DNA from: Streptomyces sp. SAI-127
Lineage (GTDB): Bacteria > Actinomycetota > Actinomycetes > Streptomycetales > Streptomycetaceae
Reading direction: 5' to 3'
Assembly (NCBI RefSeq): GCF_029894425.1
Contig: NZ_JARXYJ010000001.1
Location: 5,890,001-5,954,000 of the forward strand
DNA length: 64,000 bases
Under the pieces are notes generated by a model, which had not been told where the DNA came from, made no database searches, and was given only the letters and a program-made list of their open reading frames with translations. A program made the translations under genes and the position numbers. Positions within the stretch are counted from its first letter, which is position 1; each line of letters opens with the position of its first letter. This document shows positions 16,140 to 23,464 of this stretch, piece after piece.

Positions 16140-16319
16140 CTACGGAGTGGCGACCGCGCCTTCGGCGGCGGTGAGGGGGACCGTCTCGACGTACGTACTG
16201 CTCCCCGGTCTCCTTCAGGTAGCTCTCGAGAGCCGGCGGGCGGTAGTCAGCCAGTACCGCAGGGACCGCGCCGACCCGCAACTCGGAGCCCCGGTGGCGG
16301 GTCGGCGGCGGACCGGTGG
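16140..16319 (-). pseudogene. Possible frameshifted gene remnant
   Basis: Minus-strand reading from 16319 gives a protein-like run ending VLADYRPPALESYLKETGEQY. It then hits ACGTACGT (around 16190-16197), where the frame becomes Arg-rich. Removing one ACGT restores a plausible ending (VETVPLTAAEGAVATP and a TAG stop at 16140-16142). This fits a 4-bp duplication in a decayed C-terminal fragment. No start codon, ribosome site or family is recognised, so it could also be chance. Confidence 0.3.
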
Positions 16320-17237
16320 TCAGGCCACGACCGTGAACAGTCCCGTCTTCTCGCCCAGCTTCGCCAGCGAGGTCTTGCCCGGGATGCCGTTGGCGTCGGC
16401 GCCGCTGTAGCCCAGGTGGCGCTGCCACTTGGCGTAGGCGGCGACGGTGGTGGTGCCGAAGGAGCCGTCGCCCGCGTAACTCCGGGAGAGATAGCCGAGT
16501 TCGACGAGGGCGGCCTCGGTGAGGTTGGTGCCGGACATGTAGCTGACGTGGCCCTGCTTTGCCCCGGGGTCGGTCTTCGCGGCCTTGACCAGCCGGGACA
16601 GGTCCACGCGGGGCTTGCCCGCCGGCTTCGTCGTCTCCGTCTTGCCGGGCCCCGCCGCCAGTTGCTTCTTCACGGCGGCCCGGAAGTCGTCCATGTCGAA
16701 GCTCGGGTCGATCTTCCCCGGCTGGCACTCCTTGTGCCCGGCGACGGACTTCTCGCTCCAGCCGTGGGCCCGGCAGATCGCCGCCGCCCACAGCACGGCC
16801 TGCCGGTACTGCGCGTTCGGGTAGGGGTCCCCGCCCTTGCCGAGGTTCTCGATCTCCAGTCCGTACAGACAGTCGTTGCCGTCGGCCCTGGCCACGTCGT
16901 CGTGGGGGAGCGGCTTCTCCTCGCGGAGCGCGTTCAGGACATCGATGTCGGCGTAACCGGCGTGATTGGTACGACCGTTGCCGATCATCCACAGCCCGGC
17001 GGTCTTGCCGAGCCAGGCGTGGCACAGCGGTCCCGGCAGGTCGGATCTGCCCTTGTAGCAGAGCTCCTTGTCGTTGTGGCCGCCGGTGTGGTGGATCAGC
17101 ACTCCGATGACGGGACCGAAGGACTTCCCGGACGCGGCGTCGCGGTTGTGGGTCTTCCAGCCTGCGTGCTCGTGCACGGTGAGGCCCTCGGCCTTCAGTG
17201 CGGCGAGCATCTTCGCGGCGGACAGGGGTGTGGCCAT
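16320..17237 (-). CDS. N-acetylmuramoyl-L-alanine amidase (PGRP type) with peptidoglycan-binding domain
   Basis: 305 residues. An amidase_2/PGRP domain covers roughly residues 30-185, with the zinc ligands in VLIHHTGG and GHKECQPG, plus TNHAG and GLEIEN, which are usual in T7-lysozyme-like amidases. A peptidoglycan-binding domain follows at about 215-305, with two helical elements ending in a LG-x-x-T segment. No signal peptide is visible, unlike most secreted cell-wall amidases, so it may be released by lysis, export through another route, or be phage derived. The ATG at 17237 follows GAGGGAA with good spacing. No holin or phage gene is adjacent. Confidence 0.87.
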   Translation of the reverse strand: MATPLSAAKMLAALKAEGLTVHEHAGWKTHNRDAASGKSFGPVIGVLIHHTGGHNDKELCYKGRSDLPGPLCHAWLGKTAGLWMIGNGRTNHAGYADIDVLNALREEKPLPHDDVARADGNDCLYGLEIENLGKGGDPYPNAQYRQAVLWAAAICRAHGWSEKSVAGHKECQPGKIDPSFDMDDFRAAVKKQLAAGPGKTETTKPAGKPRVDLSRLVKAAKTDPGAKQGHVSYMSGTNLTEAALVELGYLSRSYAGDGSFGTTTVAAYAKWQRHLGYSGADANGIPGKTSLAKLGEKTGLFTVVA

Positions 17238-17433
17238 GGCTGAGGTTCCCTCCGGGGGTGCGTCGAAAACGCGTCAAGTACGTGGCAGATCTTGTGCGTT
17301 GAGGTTTCGTTGGCATTCAGTGGGACGTGCTCGCCCCGACGTCGCCCATGATTACGTCAACTCCGCGTCCTGCGGGGGGAATCGCAGCATTCACAGCCGA
17401 ACGGGGCCCCGCCCCTCGTCCGCAGGAGTTGCC

Positions 17434-18210
17434 GTGCCGCACACCCCGATCGACACCAGCAAGCCGCACTCCGCCCGCTTCTGGAACTACTTCGTCGGCG
17501 GCAAGGACAACTACGAGGTCGACCGGGAGATCGGCGACCACATCAAGGAGATCTTCCCCGGCCTCGTCGACGTGGCGGTCACCAGCCGGCGGTTCCTGGG
17601 CCGCGCGGTCCGCCATCTCGCGGGGGAGCAGGGCGTACGGCAGTTCCTGGACGTCGGCACCGGACTGCCCACCGCCGAAAACACCCACGAGGTCGCCCAG
17701 CGCGTCGCCCCGGACGCCCGGATCGTCTACGTCGACAACGACCCCATCGTGCTGGCCCACGCGAACGCCCTGCTCACCAGCGCACCCGAGGGCAGGACGG
17801 CCTATCTGGACGCCGACCTGTACGACCCCGAGTCCGTCCTGGAGGCGGCCGCGGACACCCTCGACCTGTCCCGGCCGGTCGCCCTGATGATCCTCAACAC
17901 CCTCGGCCACGTCGCCGACCACGACCGGGCCGTCGGCCTGGTCCGGCGGCTCATGTCGGGCCTGCCGTCCGGCAGTTACCTGGTCATCAGCGACAGCACC
18001 GCTACGAGCGAGGGGATGATCGCGGCGTCGGAGGCGTACAACTCCAGCGGGGCGGTGCCGTACCACGTACGCCCCGTGGCTGAGATCGCCGCGTTCTTCG
18101 ACGGCCTGGAGCTGGTCGAGCCGGGGGTGGTGCGGGTGACGGAGTGGCGGCCGGAGGAGTCCGGCCCGGCCGGGGTGGACGCCTACTGCGGGGTGGGGCG
18201 CAAGCGCTGA
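17434..18210 (+). CDS. DUF574 SAM-dependent methyltransferase-like protein
   Basis: 258 residues of the Streptomyces-expanded DUF574 family: PHSARFWNYFVGGKDNYEVD at the start, FLDVGTGLPT as the SAM-binding motif I, and IVYVDNDPIVLAHA as motif II, all standard. The GTG at 17434 follows AGGAG with six bases. Family members are annotated as SAM-dependent methyltransferases, but no substrate has been settled. No partner gene lies close. It is convergent with the deacetylase gene across a GC-rich terminator hairpin at 18255-18293. Confidence 0.88.
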   Translation: MPHTPIDTSKPHSARFWNYFVGGKDNYEVDREIGDHIKEIFPGLVDVAVTSRRFLGRAVRHLAGEQGVRQFLDVGTGLPTAENTHEVAQRVAPDARIVYVDNDPIVLAHANALLTSAPEGRTAYLDADLYDPESVLEAAADTLDLSRPVALMILNTLGHVADHDRAVGLVRRLMSGLPSGSYLVISDSTATSEGMIAASEAYNSSGAVPYHVRPVAEIAAFFDGLELVEPGVVRVTEWRPEESGPAGVDAYCGVGRKR

Positions 18211-18254
18211 GCGCTGTGGGCGTCGTACGCGCGCGGTGATGCGGTGAGCCGCGT

Positions 18255-18293
18255 TCGGCGCGGCGGCCCGAGGGGGTACGGCCGCCGCGCCGA
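18255..18293. terminator. Bidirectional terminator hairpin
   Basis: A perfect 14-bp stem (18255-18268 with 18280-18293; core GGCGCGGCGGCC) with an 11-base loop lies between the convergent DUF574 and deacetylase genes. No T-run follows, as is usual in Streptomyces. Confidence 0.75.
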
Positions 18294-18315
18294 GGCGGTT
18301 CGCCGTGGCCGTGGA

Positions 18316-18993
18316 TCAGCCCGGCGCCACCGCGCGGCCGGTCTGGGGCGAGATCATGCCGGAGCACAGCCCCTTGGCGGCCAGTGTCTGCGCGATGCGC
18401 GGGATCGCCGCGCGGGTGTTGGCGGGCCAGTCGTGCATCAGGATGACCTGCCCGTTGCCGAGCCGCCCGGCCGCCGCGACGATCGCGTCGGTACTGGCGT
18501 TGTTCCAGTCCTGCGAGTCGACCTGCCAGAGGACCTCGGTCAGCCCGTACTTCGCCTCCACGGCCTTCACCGTCGCGTTGGTCTCGCCGTACGGCGGCCT
18601 GAACAGCCTGGGCGTGCCGCCGCCCGCGTTCGCGATGGCCTGCTGGGTGCGCCAGATCTCGGAGTCGATCGTGGCCTGGCTCTGCTGGGTCAGATGCGGG
18701 TGCGTGTAGCTGTGGTTGCCGACCCACATCCCGGCGCTGACCTGGGCCCTGACGAGCGCCGGGTTGGCGGCGGCGTACTGGCCCTGGTTGAACATGGTGG
18801 CCCTGAGGCCGTACTGCTTCAGGGAGTTGAGCAGGGTGGTGGTGCCGCTGCCCGGGCCGTCGTCGAAGGTGAGTCCGACGTACCCGGTGCAGGCGGCGGC
18901 CTGCGTGGGGGCAGCGGCGGCGGGGACCGCGAGGGTGCCGGCGGCGGCCAGAGAGGCGGCGGCCAGTAACGGGAGGTGCGACCGGGCCCTCAT
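18316..18993 (-). CDS. Secreted CE4 polysaccharide deacetylase (acetylxylan esterase-like)
   Basis: 225 residues. An N-terminal export signal is followed by the NodB domain: TFDDGP (residues 42-47, catalytic Asp and metal Asp), HSYTHPHL (94-101, metal His pair), RPPYG (132-136) and a late HD in LMHDWPANT. The best analogues are CE4 enzymes that remove acetyl groups from xylan. The start ATG overlaps the stop of the upstream xylanase gene (TGATG), so the two are translated as a coupled pair. No carbohydrate-binding module is attached. The joint role is debranching acetylated xylan for the xylanase; chitin or peptidoglycan activity cannot be excluded. Confidence 0.9.
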   Translation of the reverse strand: MRARSHLPLLAAASLAAAGTLAVPAAAAPTQAAACTGYVGLTFDDGPGSGTTTLLNSLKQYGLRATMFNQGQYAAANPALVRAQVSAGMWVGNHSYTHPHLTQQSQATIDSEIWRTQQAIANAGGGTPRLFRPPYGETNATVKAVEAKYGLTEVLWQVDSQDWNNASTDAIVAAAGRLGNGQVILMHDWPANTRAAIPRIAQTLAAKGLCSGMISPQTGRAVAPG

Positions 18994-19661
18994 CAGGACA
19001 CCGTGATGTTCGAGTTGCCGCTGCTCTGGTAACCCTCGGTCGCGAGGATCATGTAGTACTTGAAGCTGCCCATCGGCATGCCGGCGCGGCCCCACGCGTC
19101 GAAGTGGTTGCCGGTGGTGATGGTGCCGCCGGTCCGCCTCGACTGCCGGACGCTCCAGTACTGGTTGAAGGTCTTGGTGCCTTCCACGGACGGGGCGTTG
19201 TACCGGGTGGTCTGGTAGATGTCGTACGTGCCGCCGTCGCTGGTGACGGTGCCCTTGTACGTTCCGGTGGGCCGGTAGGTGCCCCAGTTGTCGACGACGT
19301 AGTACTCCACGAGCGGGTTCGAGGTCCAGCCGTAGAGGGCCAGATAGGCGTTGCCGGACGGGTTGAAGCTGCCCGAGTAGCTCACGGTCCTGCGGGAGCC
19401 GTTGCTCCAGCCCTTACCGGCCACGAAGTTGCCGGTGTTGCGCCAGGAAGTGCTGTAGTTCCCGCCGGAGTTCAGGGTCATGGAGACCGTGCCCTGGGCG
19501 TCCGTCCAGAACGAGTAGTAGTAGCCGTTGTTGGTTCCGGTCTGGTTCGTGGTGATGACCGTGGCCGCCTCGGCGGTGCCGGGCAGGGCCAGGGTGGCCC
19601 CGGTGGCCAGCAGGAGGCCGCAGACGCTGCGGCGCGTGGGGTGTGCGGGTGTGGAATTCAT
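18993..19661 (-). CDS. xlnC: GH11 endo-1,4-beta-xylanase, Tat-exported
   Basis: 222 residues. A twin-arginine signal ([20 protein letters not shown]) is followed by the GH11 jelly roll. The catalytic pair is Glu119 in [13 protein letters not shown] and Glu209 in [25 protein letters not shown] and TTGNHFDAW are hallmarks of the family. There is no cellulose- or xylan-binding module, matching the single-domain XlnC type rather than XlnB. The gene is first of a two-gene operon with the deacetylase. Upstream are two TTCGAA-rich dyads and a TTGACA hexamer (minus strand, 19685-19690). The gene symbol is by similarity. Confidence 0.93.
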   Translation of the reverse strand: MNSTPAHPTRRSVCGLLLATGATLALPGTAEAATVITTNQTGTNNGYYYSFWTDAQGTVSMTLNSGGNYSTSWRNTGNFVAGKGWSNGSRRTVSYSGSFNPSGNAYLALYGWTSNPLVEYYVVDNWGTYRPTGTYKGTVTSDGGTYDIYQTTRYNAPSVEGTKTFNQYWSVRQSRRTGGTITTGNHFDAWGRAGMPMGSFKYYMILATEGYQSSGNSNITVS

Positions 19662-19715
19662 GCCCCACAGTTTTGGTCTGCCCCTGTCAAGCGTCAACAG
19701 TTTCGGCACATGTTT

Positions 19716-19726
19716 CGAATGATTCG
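19716..19726. promoter_or_regulatory. Dyad CGAATGATTCG upstream of the xylanase gene
   Basis: CGAAT-G-ATTCG lies 55 bp upstream of the xylanase start, within TTTCGAATGATTCGG. Similar GAAA/TTTC-type dyads are known in Streptomyces xylanase promoters, so it is a candidate repressor site. Confidence 0.4.
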
Positions 19727-19792
19727 GCAGCCCGTGAGCTGGAGATACCTGATCATCTTTCCTTTGTGAAGCCTCAAAGAACCGATGTATTC

Positions 19793-19809
19793 CTTCGAAT
19801 GTTTCGAAG
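19793..19809. promoter_or_regulatory. Perfect dyad CTTCGAA-N3-TTCGAAG
   Basis: A 7+3+7 palindrome about 130 bp upstream of the xylanase start, sharing the TTCGAA core with the dyad at 19716. It may form a second site for a xylan-responsive regulator. Confidence 0.4.
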
Positions 19810-19888
19810 ACCTTCCGGATGGCTGAGGCAAAAGAAAAAGGCAGGGAGGTCAGCACCTCCTTGCCATGTTCAACGTATAGCGTACTGG

Positions 19889-19907
19889 GGGGCTTGCGGC
19901 AAGGCCC
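19889..19907 (+). promoter_or_regulatory. Rifamycin-associated element (RAE)
   Basis: GGGGCTTGCGGCAAGGCCC, a 19-bp imperfect palindrome, matches the rifamycin-associated element described upstream of rifamycin-inactivating genes and helR in actinomycetes. It sits just after a -10-like TATAGC and 50 bases before the HelR start. Confidence 0.85.
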
Positions 19908-19956
19908 CGGGGTGGGCGCACACTTACCGGCCGTACCCGAAACCGGAGCTGCTGAC

Positions 19957-22110
19957 TTGAATTCCCTGCCCACGAGCGTGTTCGATCTCCCGGACCGCCT
20001 CGCCGCCAAGGCCGACCCGACGCTGACCGCCGCCGACGAGCGGCACTTCGCGGCCATCGCGGAGTGCCTGGAGCAGACGATCGCCGAACTGTCCGCCACC
20101 CTCGACGCCACCCGCAGGGCACCCGGCGGCATCGGCCAGGAGGCGATGGACCGGGACACGGAGATCCACCGGCTCAGCGCCCGGCTGCGCACCCTGCGCC
20201 GCTTCGGCCTGGACCTGTGCCTCGGGCACATGGTCGCCGCCGACGGCCCCGAGCCGGTGTACGTCGGACGGCTCGGCCTCACCGACAGCACGGGCCGCAG
20301 GCTGCTCGTCGACTGGCGGTCGCCCGCGGCCGAGCCGTTCTTCGGGGCCACCCACGCCAACCCGATGGGGCTGGCCAGCCGCCGCAGGTACCGCTGGAAG
20401 GGCGGCCGGATCGGCGACTACTGGGACGAGGTGTTCGCCCCGGACGGGTTCGCCGGGCACCACGCCTCCCTCGACGACCAGTCCGCCTTCATCGCCAGCC
20501 TGGGCAGCGACCGCTCGGAACGGATGCGGGACGTCCTCGGCACCATCCAGGCCGACCAGGACGCCATCATCCGCGCCGGATCCCGCGGCGCGCTCGTCGT
20601 CGACGGCGGCCCCGGCACCGGCAAGACCGTGGTCGCCCTGCACCGCTCCGCCTACCTCCTGCACGCCGACCCGCGCCTCGGCCACCGCCGCGGCGGCGTG
20701 CTGTTCGTCGGCCCGCACCGGCCTTATCTGGCCTACGTCTCCGACGTCCTGCCCAGCCTGGGCGAGGAGGGCGTACAGACCTGCGTCCTGCGGGATCTCG
20801 TGGCCGAGGGAGCCACGGCAGGGGTCGAGACCGACCCGGAGGTGGCCCGGCTGAAGTCCTCCGCGGACCTGGTGAAGGCGATCGAGAAGGCCGTCAGGTT
20901 CTACGAGGAGCCGCCGACCGAGGGCATGACCGTCACGACCCACTGGTCCGACATCCCACTGACCGCCACCGACTGGGCCGAGGCGTTCGACGCGGCGGAA
21001 GGCGCCCCGCACAACGACGCACGCGACCAGGTCTGGAACGAACTGCTCACGATCCTGGTGGACAGGCACGAGGGCGACGCCCCGGAGAACCTGCTCCGCA
21101 AGTCCCTACGCCAGAACCGGGAGCTGCTCACGGCCTTCAACCGCGCGTGGCCGCTGCTGGAGGCGGCCGACGTGGTCTCGGACCTGTGGACGGTCCCCGC
21201 CTATCTGCGGATGTGCGCGCCCTGGCTCGACCGCGACGACGTGCGCAAGCTCCAGCGCGCGGACGGCCAGGCCTGGACGGTGTCCGACCTGCCGCTCCTG
21301 GACGCGGCCCGGCAGCGGCTCGGCGACCCGCGGAACTCGCTCCGCAGGCGCCGCAACGAGGCCACCCTCGCCGCCCAACGCGAGCACATGGCCACGGTCG
21401 TGGACAACCTGAGCGCGGTCGCCGACGACGAGTACGGCATGGGCCTGGTGAAGATGCTCCGCGGCGAGGACTTTCACCACGCCCTGGTGGACGAGAGCGC
21501 CCTGCACACCGCCGACCCGGACCTGCTCGCCGGCCCCTTCGCACACGTCGTCGTGGACGAGGCGCAGGAACTGACCGACGCGGAGTGGCAGATGCTGCTG
21601 CTGCGCTGCCCGTCCCGGAGCCTCACCATCGTCGGGGACCGCGCCCAGGCCAGGCACGGCTTCACCGAGTCGTGGCAGGAACGCCTCGAACGGATCGGCC
21701 TGGACCGCATCACCCTGTCGTCCCTGAGCGTCAACTACCGCACCCCGGAAGAGATCATGAAGGAGGCCGAGCCGGTCATCCGCGCCGTCCTTCCCGACGC
21801 CAACGTCCCGACCTCCATCCGCAGCACCGGCACCCCCGTCACCCACGGCTCGACCGCCGACCTGACCCCGACCCTGGACACCTGGCTGGCCGCCCACCCC
21901 GACGGCATCGCCTGCGTCATCGGCGACCCCGCCTTCCGGGCGACGCCCCGGGTCCGCTCCCTTCCTCCAGAACTCTCGAAGGGCCTCGAGTTCGACCTGG
22001 TGGTCCTCGTCGACCCGCAGAACTTCGGCGAGGGCATCGAGGGAGCGGTGGACCGCTATGTGGCGATGACCCGGGCGACGCAACAACTCGTCGTTCTCAC
22101 CACTCCCTGA
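19957..22110 (+). CDS. helR: HelR-type RNA polymerase recycling ATPase (rifamycin tolerance helicase)
   Basis: A 717-residue UvrD-like superfamily 1 motor protein. Walker A is GGPGTGKT (217-224), motif II is [13 protein letters not shown], and motif IV is VNYRTPEEI. An N-terminal coiled region (about 25-65) contacts RNA polymerase in the HelD/HelR family. HelR displaces rifamycins from RNA polymerase and recycles stalled enzyme. TTG 19957 is chosen because GGAG lies eight bases upstream; earlier in-frame codons would place the RAE and promoter inside the gene. The RAE box upstream implies induction by rifamycins. No rifamycin-modifying gene is beside it. Confidence 0.9.
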   Translation: MNSLPTSVFDLPDRLAAKADPTLTAADERHFAAIAECLEQTIAELSATLDATRRAPGGIGQEAMDRDTEIHRLSARLRTLRRFGLDLCLGHMVAADGPEPVYVGRLGLTDSTGRRLLVDWRSPAAEPFFGATHANPMGLASRRRYRWKGGRIGDYWDEVFAPDGFAGHHASLDDQSAFIASLGSDRSERMRDVLGTIQADQDAIIRAGSRGALVVDGGPGTGKTVVALHRSAYLLHADPRLGHRRGGVLFVGPHRPYLAYVSDVLPSLGEEGVQTCVLRDLVAEGATAGVETDPEVARLKSSADLVKAIEKAVRFYEEPPTEGMTVTTHWSDIPLTATDWAEAFDAAEGAPHNDARDQVWNELLTILVDRHEGDAPENLLRKSLRQNRELLTAFNRAWPLLEAADVVSDLWTVPAYLRMCAPWLDRDDVRKLQRADGQAWTVSDLPLLDAARQRLGDPRNSLRRRRNEATLAAQREHMATVVDNLSAVADDEYGMGLVKMLRGEDFHHALVDESALHTADPDLLAGPFAHVVVDEAQELTDAEWQMLLLRCPSRSLTIVGDRAQARHGFTESWQERLERIGLDRITLSSLSVNYRTPEEIMKEAEPVIRAVLPDANVPTSIRSTGTPVTHGSTADLTPTLDTWLAAHPDGIACVIGDPAFRATPRVRSLPPELSKGLEFDLVVLVDPQNFGEGIEGAVDRYVAMTRATQQLVVLTTP

Positions 22111-22126
22111 CGGCCGTGCCCGGGCC

Positions 22127-22489
22127 TCAGAACGCGGTGGCCAGCCACGCGGCGACGGCGGCGAGGAGGATCAGCACGAGGTTCAGGCCGGTGTCCTTCG
22201 CCTCCCCGCGCGACAGGTGAAGCCCGGCCGCGAGTATCTGCAGCACCACGAAGCCGACCGCGGCCAGGATCGCCAGAACCGGTGCGATCCCGGTCGCCGG
22301 CGGCAGGATCAGCCCGGCCGCGCCGAGCACCTCCACCACGCCGACAGCCCGTACGGCGGGCATCGGGACGGTGTCGACCCACCCCATCATCGGCGCGAGC
22401 CGCTCCCGACTCTGGGCGATCTTCTTCCCGCCGGCGTAGAGGTAGAAGACACCCAGCAGCCCGGCGATGATCCAGTACGCGACGGTCAT
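22127..22489 (-). CDS. DoxX-family membrane protein
   Basis: A 120-residue membrane protein with four predicted helices (AYWIIAGLLGVFYLYAGG, VVEVLGAAGLILPP, VLAILAAVGFVVLQ, LVLILLAAVAAWLATAF), the usual DoxX-like compact bundle. The ATG at 22489 follows GGAGGG with six bases. It is divergent from an HxlR regulator and probably controlled by it. DoxX-like proteins take part in redox or thiol stress in other actinobacteria. The stop is 16 bp from the convergent helR stop. The function here is unproven. Confidence 0.85.
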   Translation of the reverse strand: MTVAYWIIAGLLGVFYLYAGGKKIAQSRERLAPMMGWVDTVPMPAVRAVGVVEVLGAAGLILPPATGIAPVLAILAAVGFVVLQILAAGLHLSRGEAKDTGLNLVLILLAAVAAWLATAF

Positions 22490-22507
22490 GGCGTCACCCT
22501 CCAATGG

Positions 22508-22520
22508 TTACCTCTTGTAA
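22508..22520. promoter_or_regulatory. HxlR-type operator TTAC-N5-GTAA
   Basis: TTAC-CTCTT-GTAA lies between the divergent DoxX and HxlR genes. An inverted copy of its half, CTTACAAAAGG (22551-22561), lies 31 bases downstream. The pair suits the dimeric HxlR regulator encoded next door. Confidence 0.45.
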
Positions 22521-22595
22521 GGAGGGCCATGGTGGGTCACTGTCGGAGGGCTTACAAAAGGCACACCCGTGTGTGTGACCGTCACCAGGAGCGCG

Positions 22596-22973
22596 ATGTC
22601 GGAGTACGAGAAGACCTGCCTGATCCGCGGCGACGGCGGCCGCGCCATCCGAGGCGTCCTCGACCGCATCGGGGACAAGTGGACGCTCCTGGTGGTCGCG
22701 ACCCTCCACGGCGAACGCATGCGCTTCACCGAACTGCTCCACCGCATCCCCGGCATCTCCCAGCGGATGCTCACCCTGACCCTGCGCCACCTGGAACGCG
22801 ACGGCCTGGTGGGGCGTACGGCCTACGCCGAGGTGCCACCCCGGGTCGAGTACGAACTCACCTCTGTGGGCCGCACGCTGATCGAGCCCGCCGTGACCCT
22901 GGCCGAGTGGGCCATCGAGCACAACCCCGACATCGAACGCAGCCACCAGGACTACGACACCCGCGGCGGCTGA
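22596..22973 (+). CDS. HxlR-family transcriptional regulator
   Basis: 125 residues: EKTCLIRG (Cys at the N-terminus), IRGVLDRIGDKWTLLVVATL helix, RFTELLHRIPGISQRMLTLTLRHLERDGLVGRTAY (the recognition helix region) and the EYELTSVGRTL wing. This is a full single-domain HxlR. The ATG at 22596 follows AGGAG with four bases. Divergent from the DoxX gene with an operator-like pair of TTAC/GTAA sites between them. HxlR proteins commonly sense electrophiles through the N-terminal Cys. Confidence 0.9.
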   Translation: MSEYEKTCLIRGDGGRAIRGVLDRIGDKWTLLVVATLHGERMRFTELLHRIPGISQRMLTLTLRHLERDGLVGRTAYAEVPPRVEYELTSVGRTLIEPAVTLAEWAIEHNPDIERSHQDYDTRGG

Positions 22974-23019
22974 CCTCCCCCGGCCACGCCGCCGGGGACG
23001 GTGCATAGAATCCGGTCCC

Positions 23020-23379
23020 ATGCCGAACCCTGACGAGCTGATCGTTGACATCGCCGCCCTTGTGGAGTCCGGGCGGAGCAGTCACATGTCCCTGACCGTG
23101 GTCACCGGTGGTGCCGTCATCACCGGTCGACTGGCTCCCGAAGCCATGTGGAGGCAGCGGGTGTCGGAGGTGCTGACGGACTCCTCCGACCTGGGCGAGT
23201 TCTCCGCCGTCTTCGCCACCCCCGTGAAGAAGGACGGGCCGCCCACGCATCTGCACTTCCACGTCGCCCGGATCCTTCAGGGCACGGTGGGGATCCCGGA
23301 GACGGGCGGGATGTACCGCGTCGCGATCGAGGACGTCAGCGCCTGGACCGTGGGCGACTTCAGCTACTCCGACCACTGA
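23020..23379 (+). CDS. Small conserved protein, possible GvpU-like
   Basis: 119 residues, soluble, no signal peptide. The opening DELIVDIAALVESGRSSHMS is followed by LTVVTGGAVITGRL, a pattern resembling the gas-vesicle accessory protein GvpU. The second half is beta-rich with THLHFHVARIL. The assignment is weak and no gas-vesicle genes are near. The ATG at 23020 has no strong ribosome site; GTG codons upstream are no better. It ends at a perfect-stem terminator (23385-23419). Confidence 0.5.
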   Translation: MPNPDELIVDIAALVESGRSSHMSLTVVTGGAVITGRLAPEAMWRQRVSEVLTDSSDLGEFSAVFATPVKKDGPPTHLHFHVARILQGTVGIPETGGMYRVAIEDVSAWTVGDFSYSDH

Positions 23380-23384
23380 CACGC

Positions 23385-23419
23385 GGAACGGCCCCGGACG
23401 AGGAGTCCGGGGCCGTTCC
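23385..23419 (+). terminator. Strong terminator hairpin
   Basis: A perfect 15-bp stem (23385-23399 with 23405-23419; core GGAACGGCCCCGGAC) with a five-base loop lies six bases after the stop at 23379. It can serve both the plus-strand small gene and the minus-strand MFS gene. Confidence 0.85.
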
Positions 23420-23464
23420 TCGTGAGCCCGGTGGTGCTGGATGGGATGCCTGGCCATCCCGCGG

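Larger units (their letters stand above)
19662..19956. other. Shared control region of the xylanase operon and helR (295 bp)
   Basis: The divergent spacer holds the xylanase promoter region with two TTCGAA-rich dyads, a candidate helR promoter (TTGCCA, 19861-19866, and TATAGC, 19877-19882), and the RAE box at 19889-19907. No further coding sequence is supported. Confidence 0.6.

Noticed and set aside
16320-17237. Prophage remnant at the amidase gene
   Set aside because: The protein is endolysin-like with no signal peptide, but no other phage gene lies nearby.
23020-23379. Gas-vesicle cluster
   Set aside because: Only one weak GvpU-like match and no other gvp gene.
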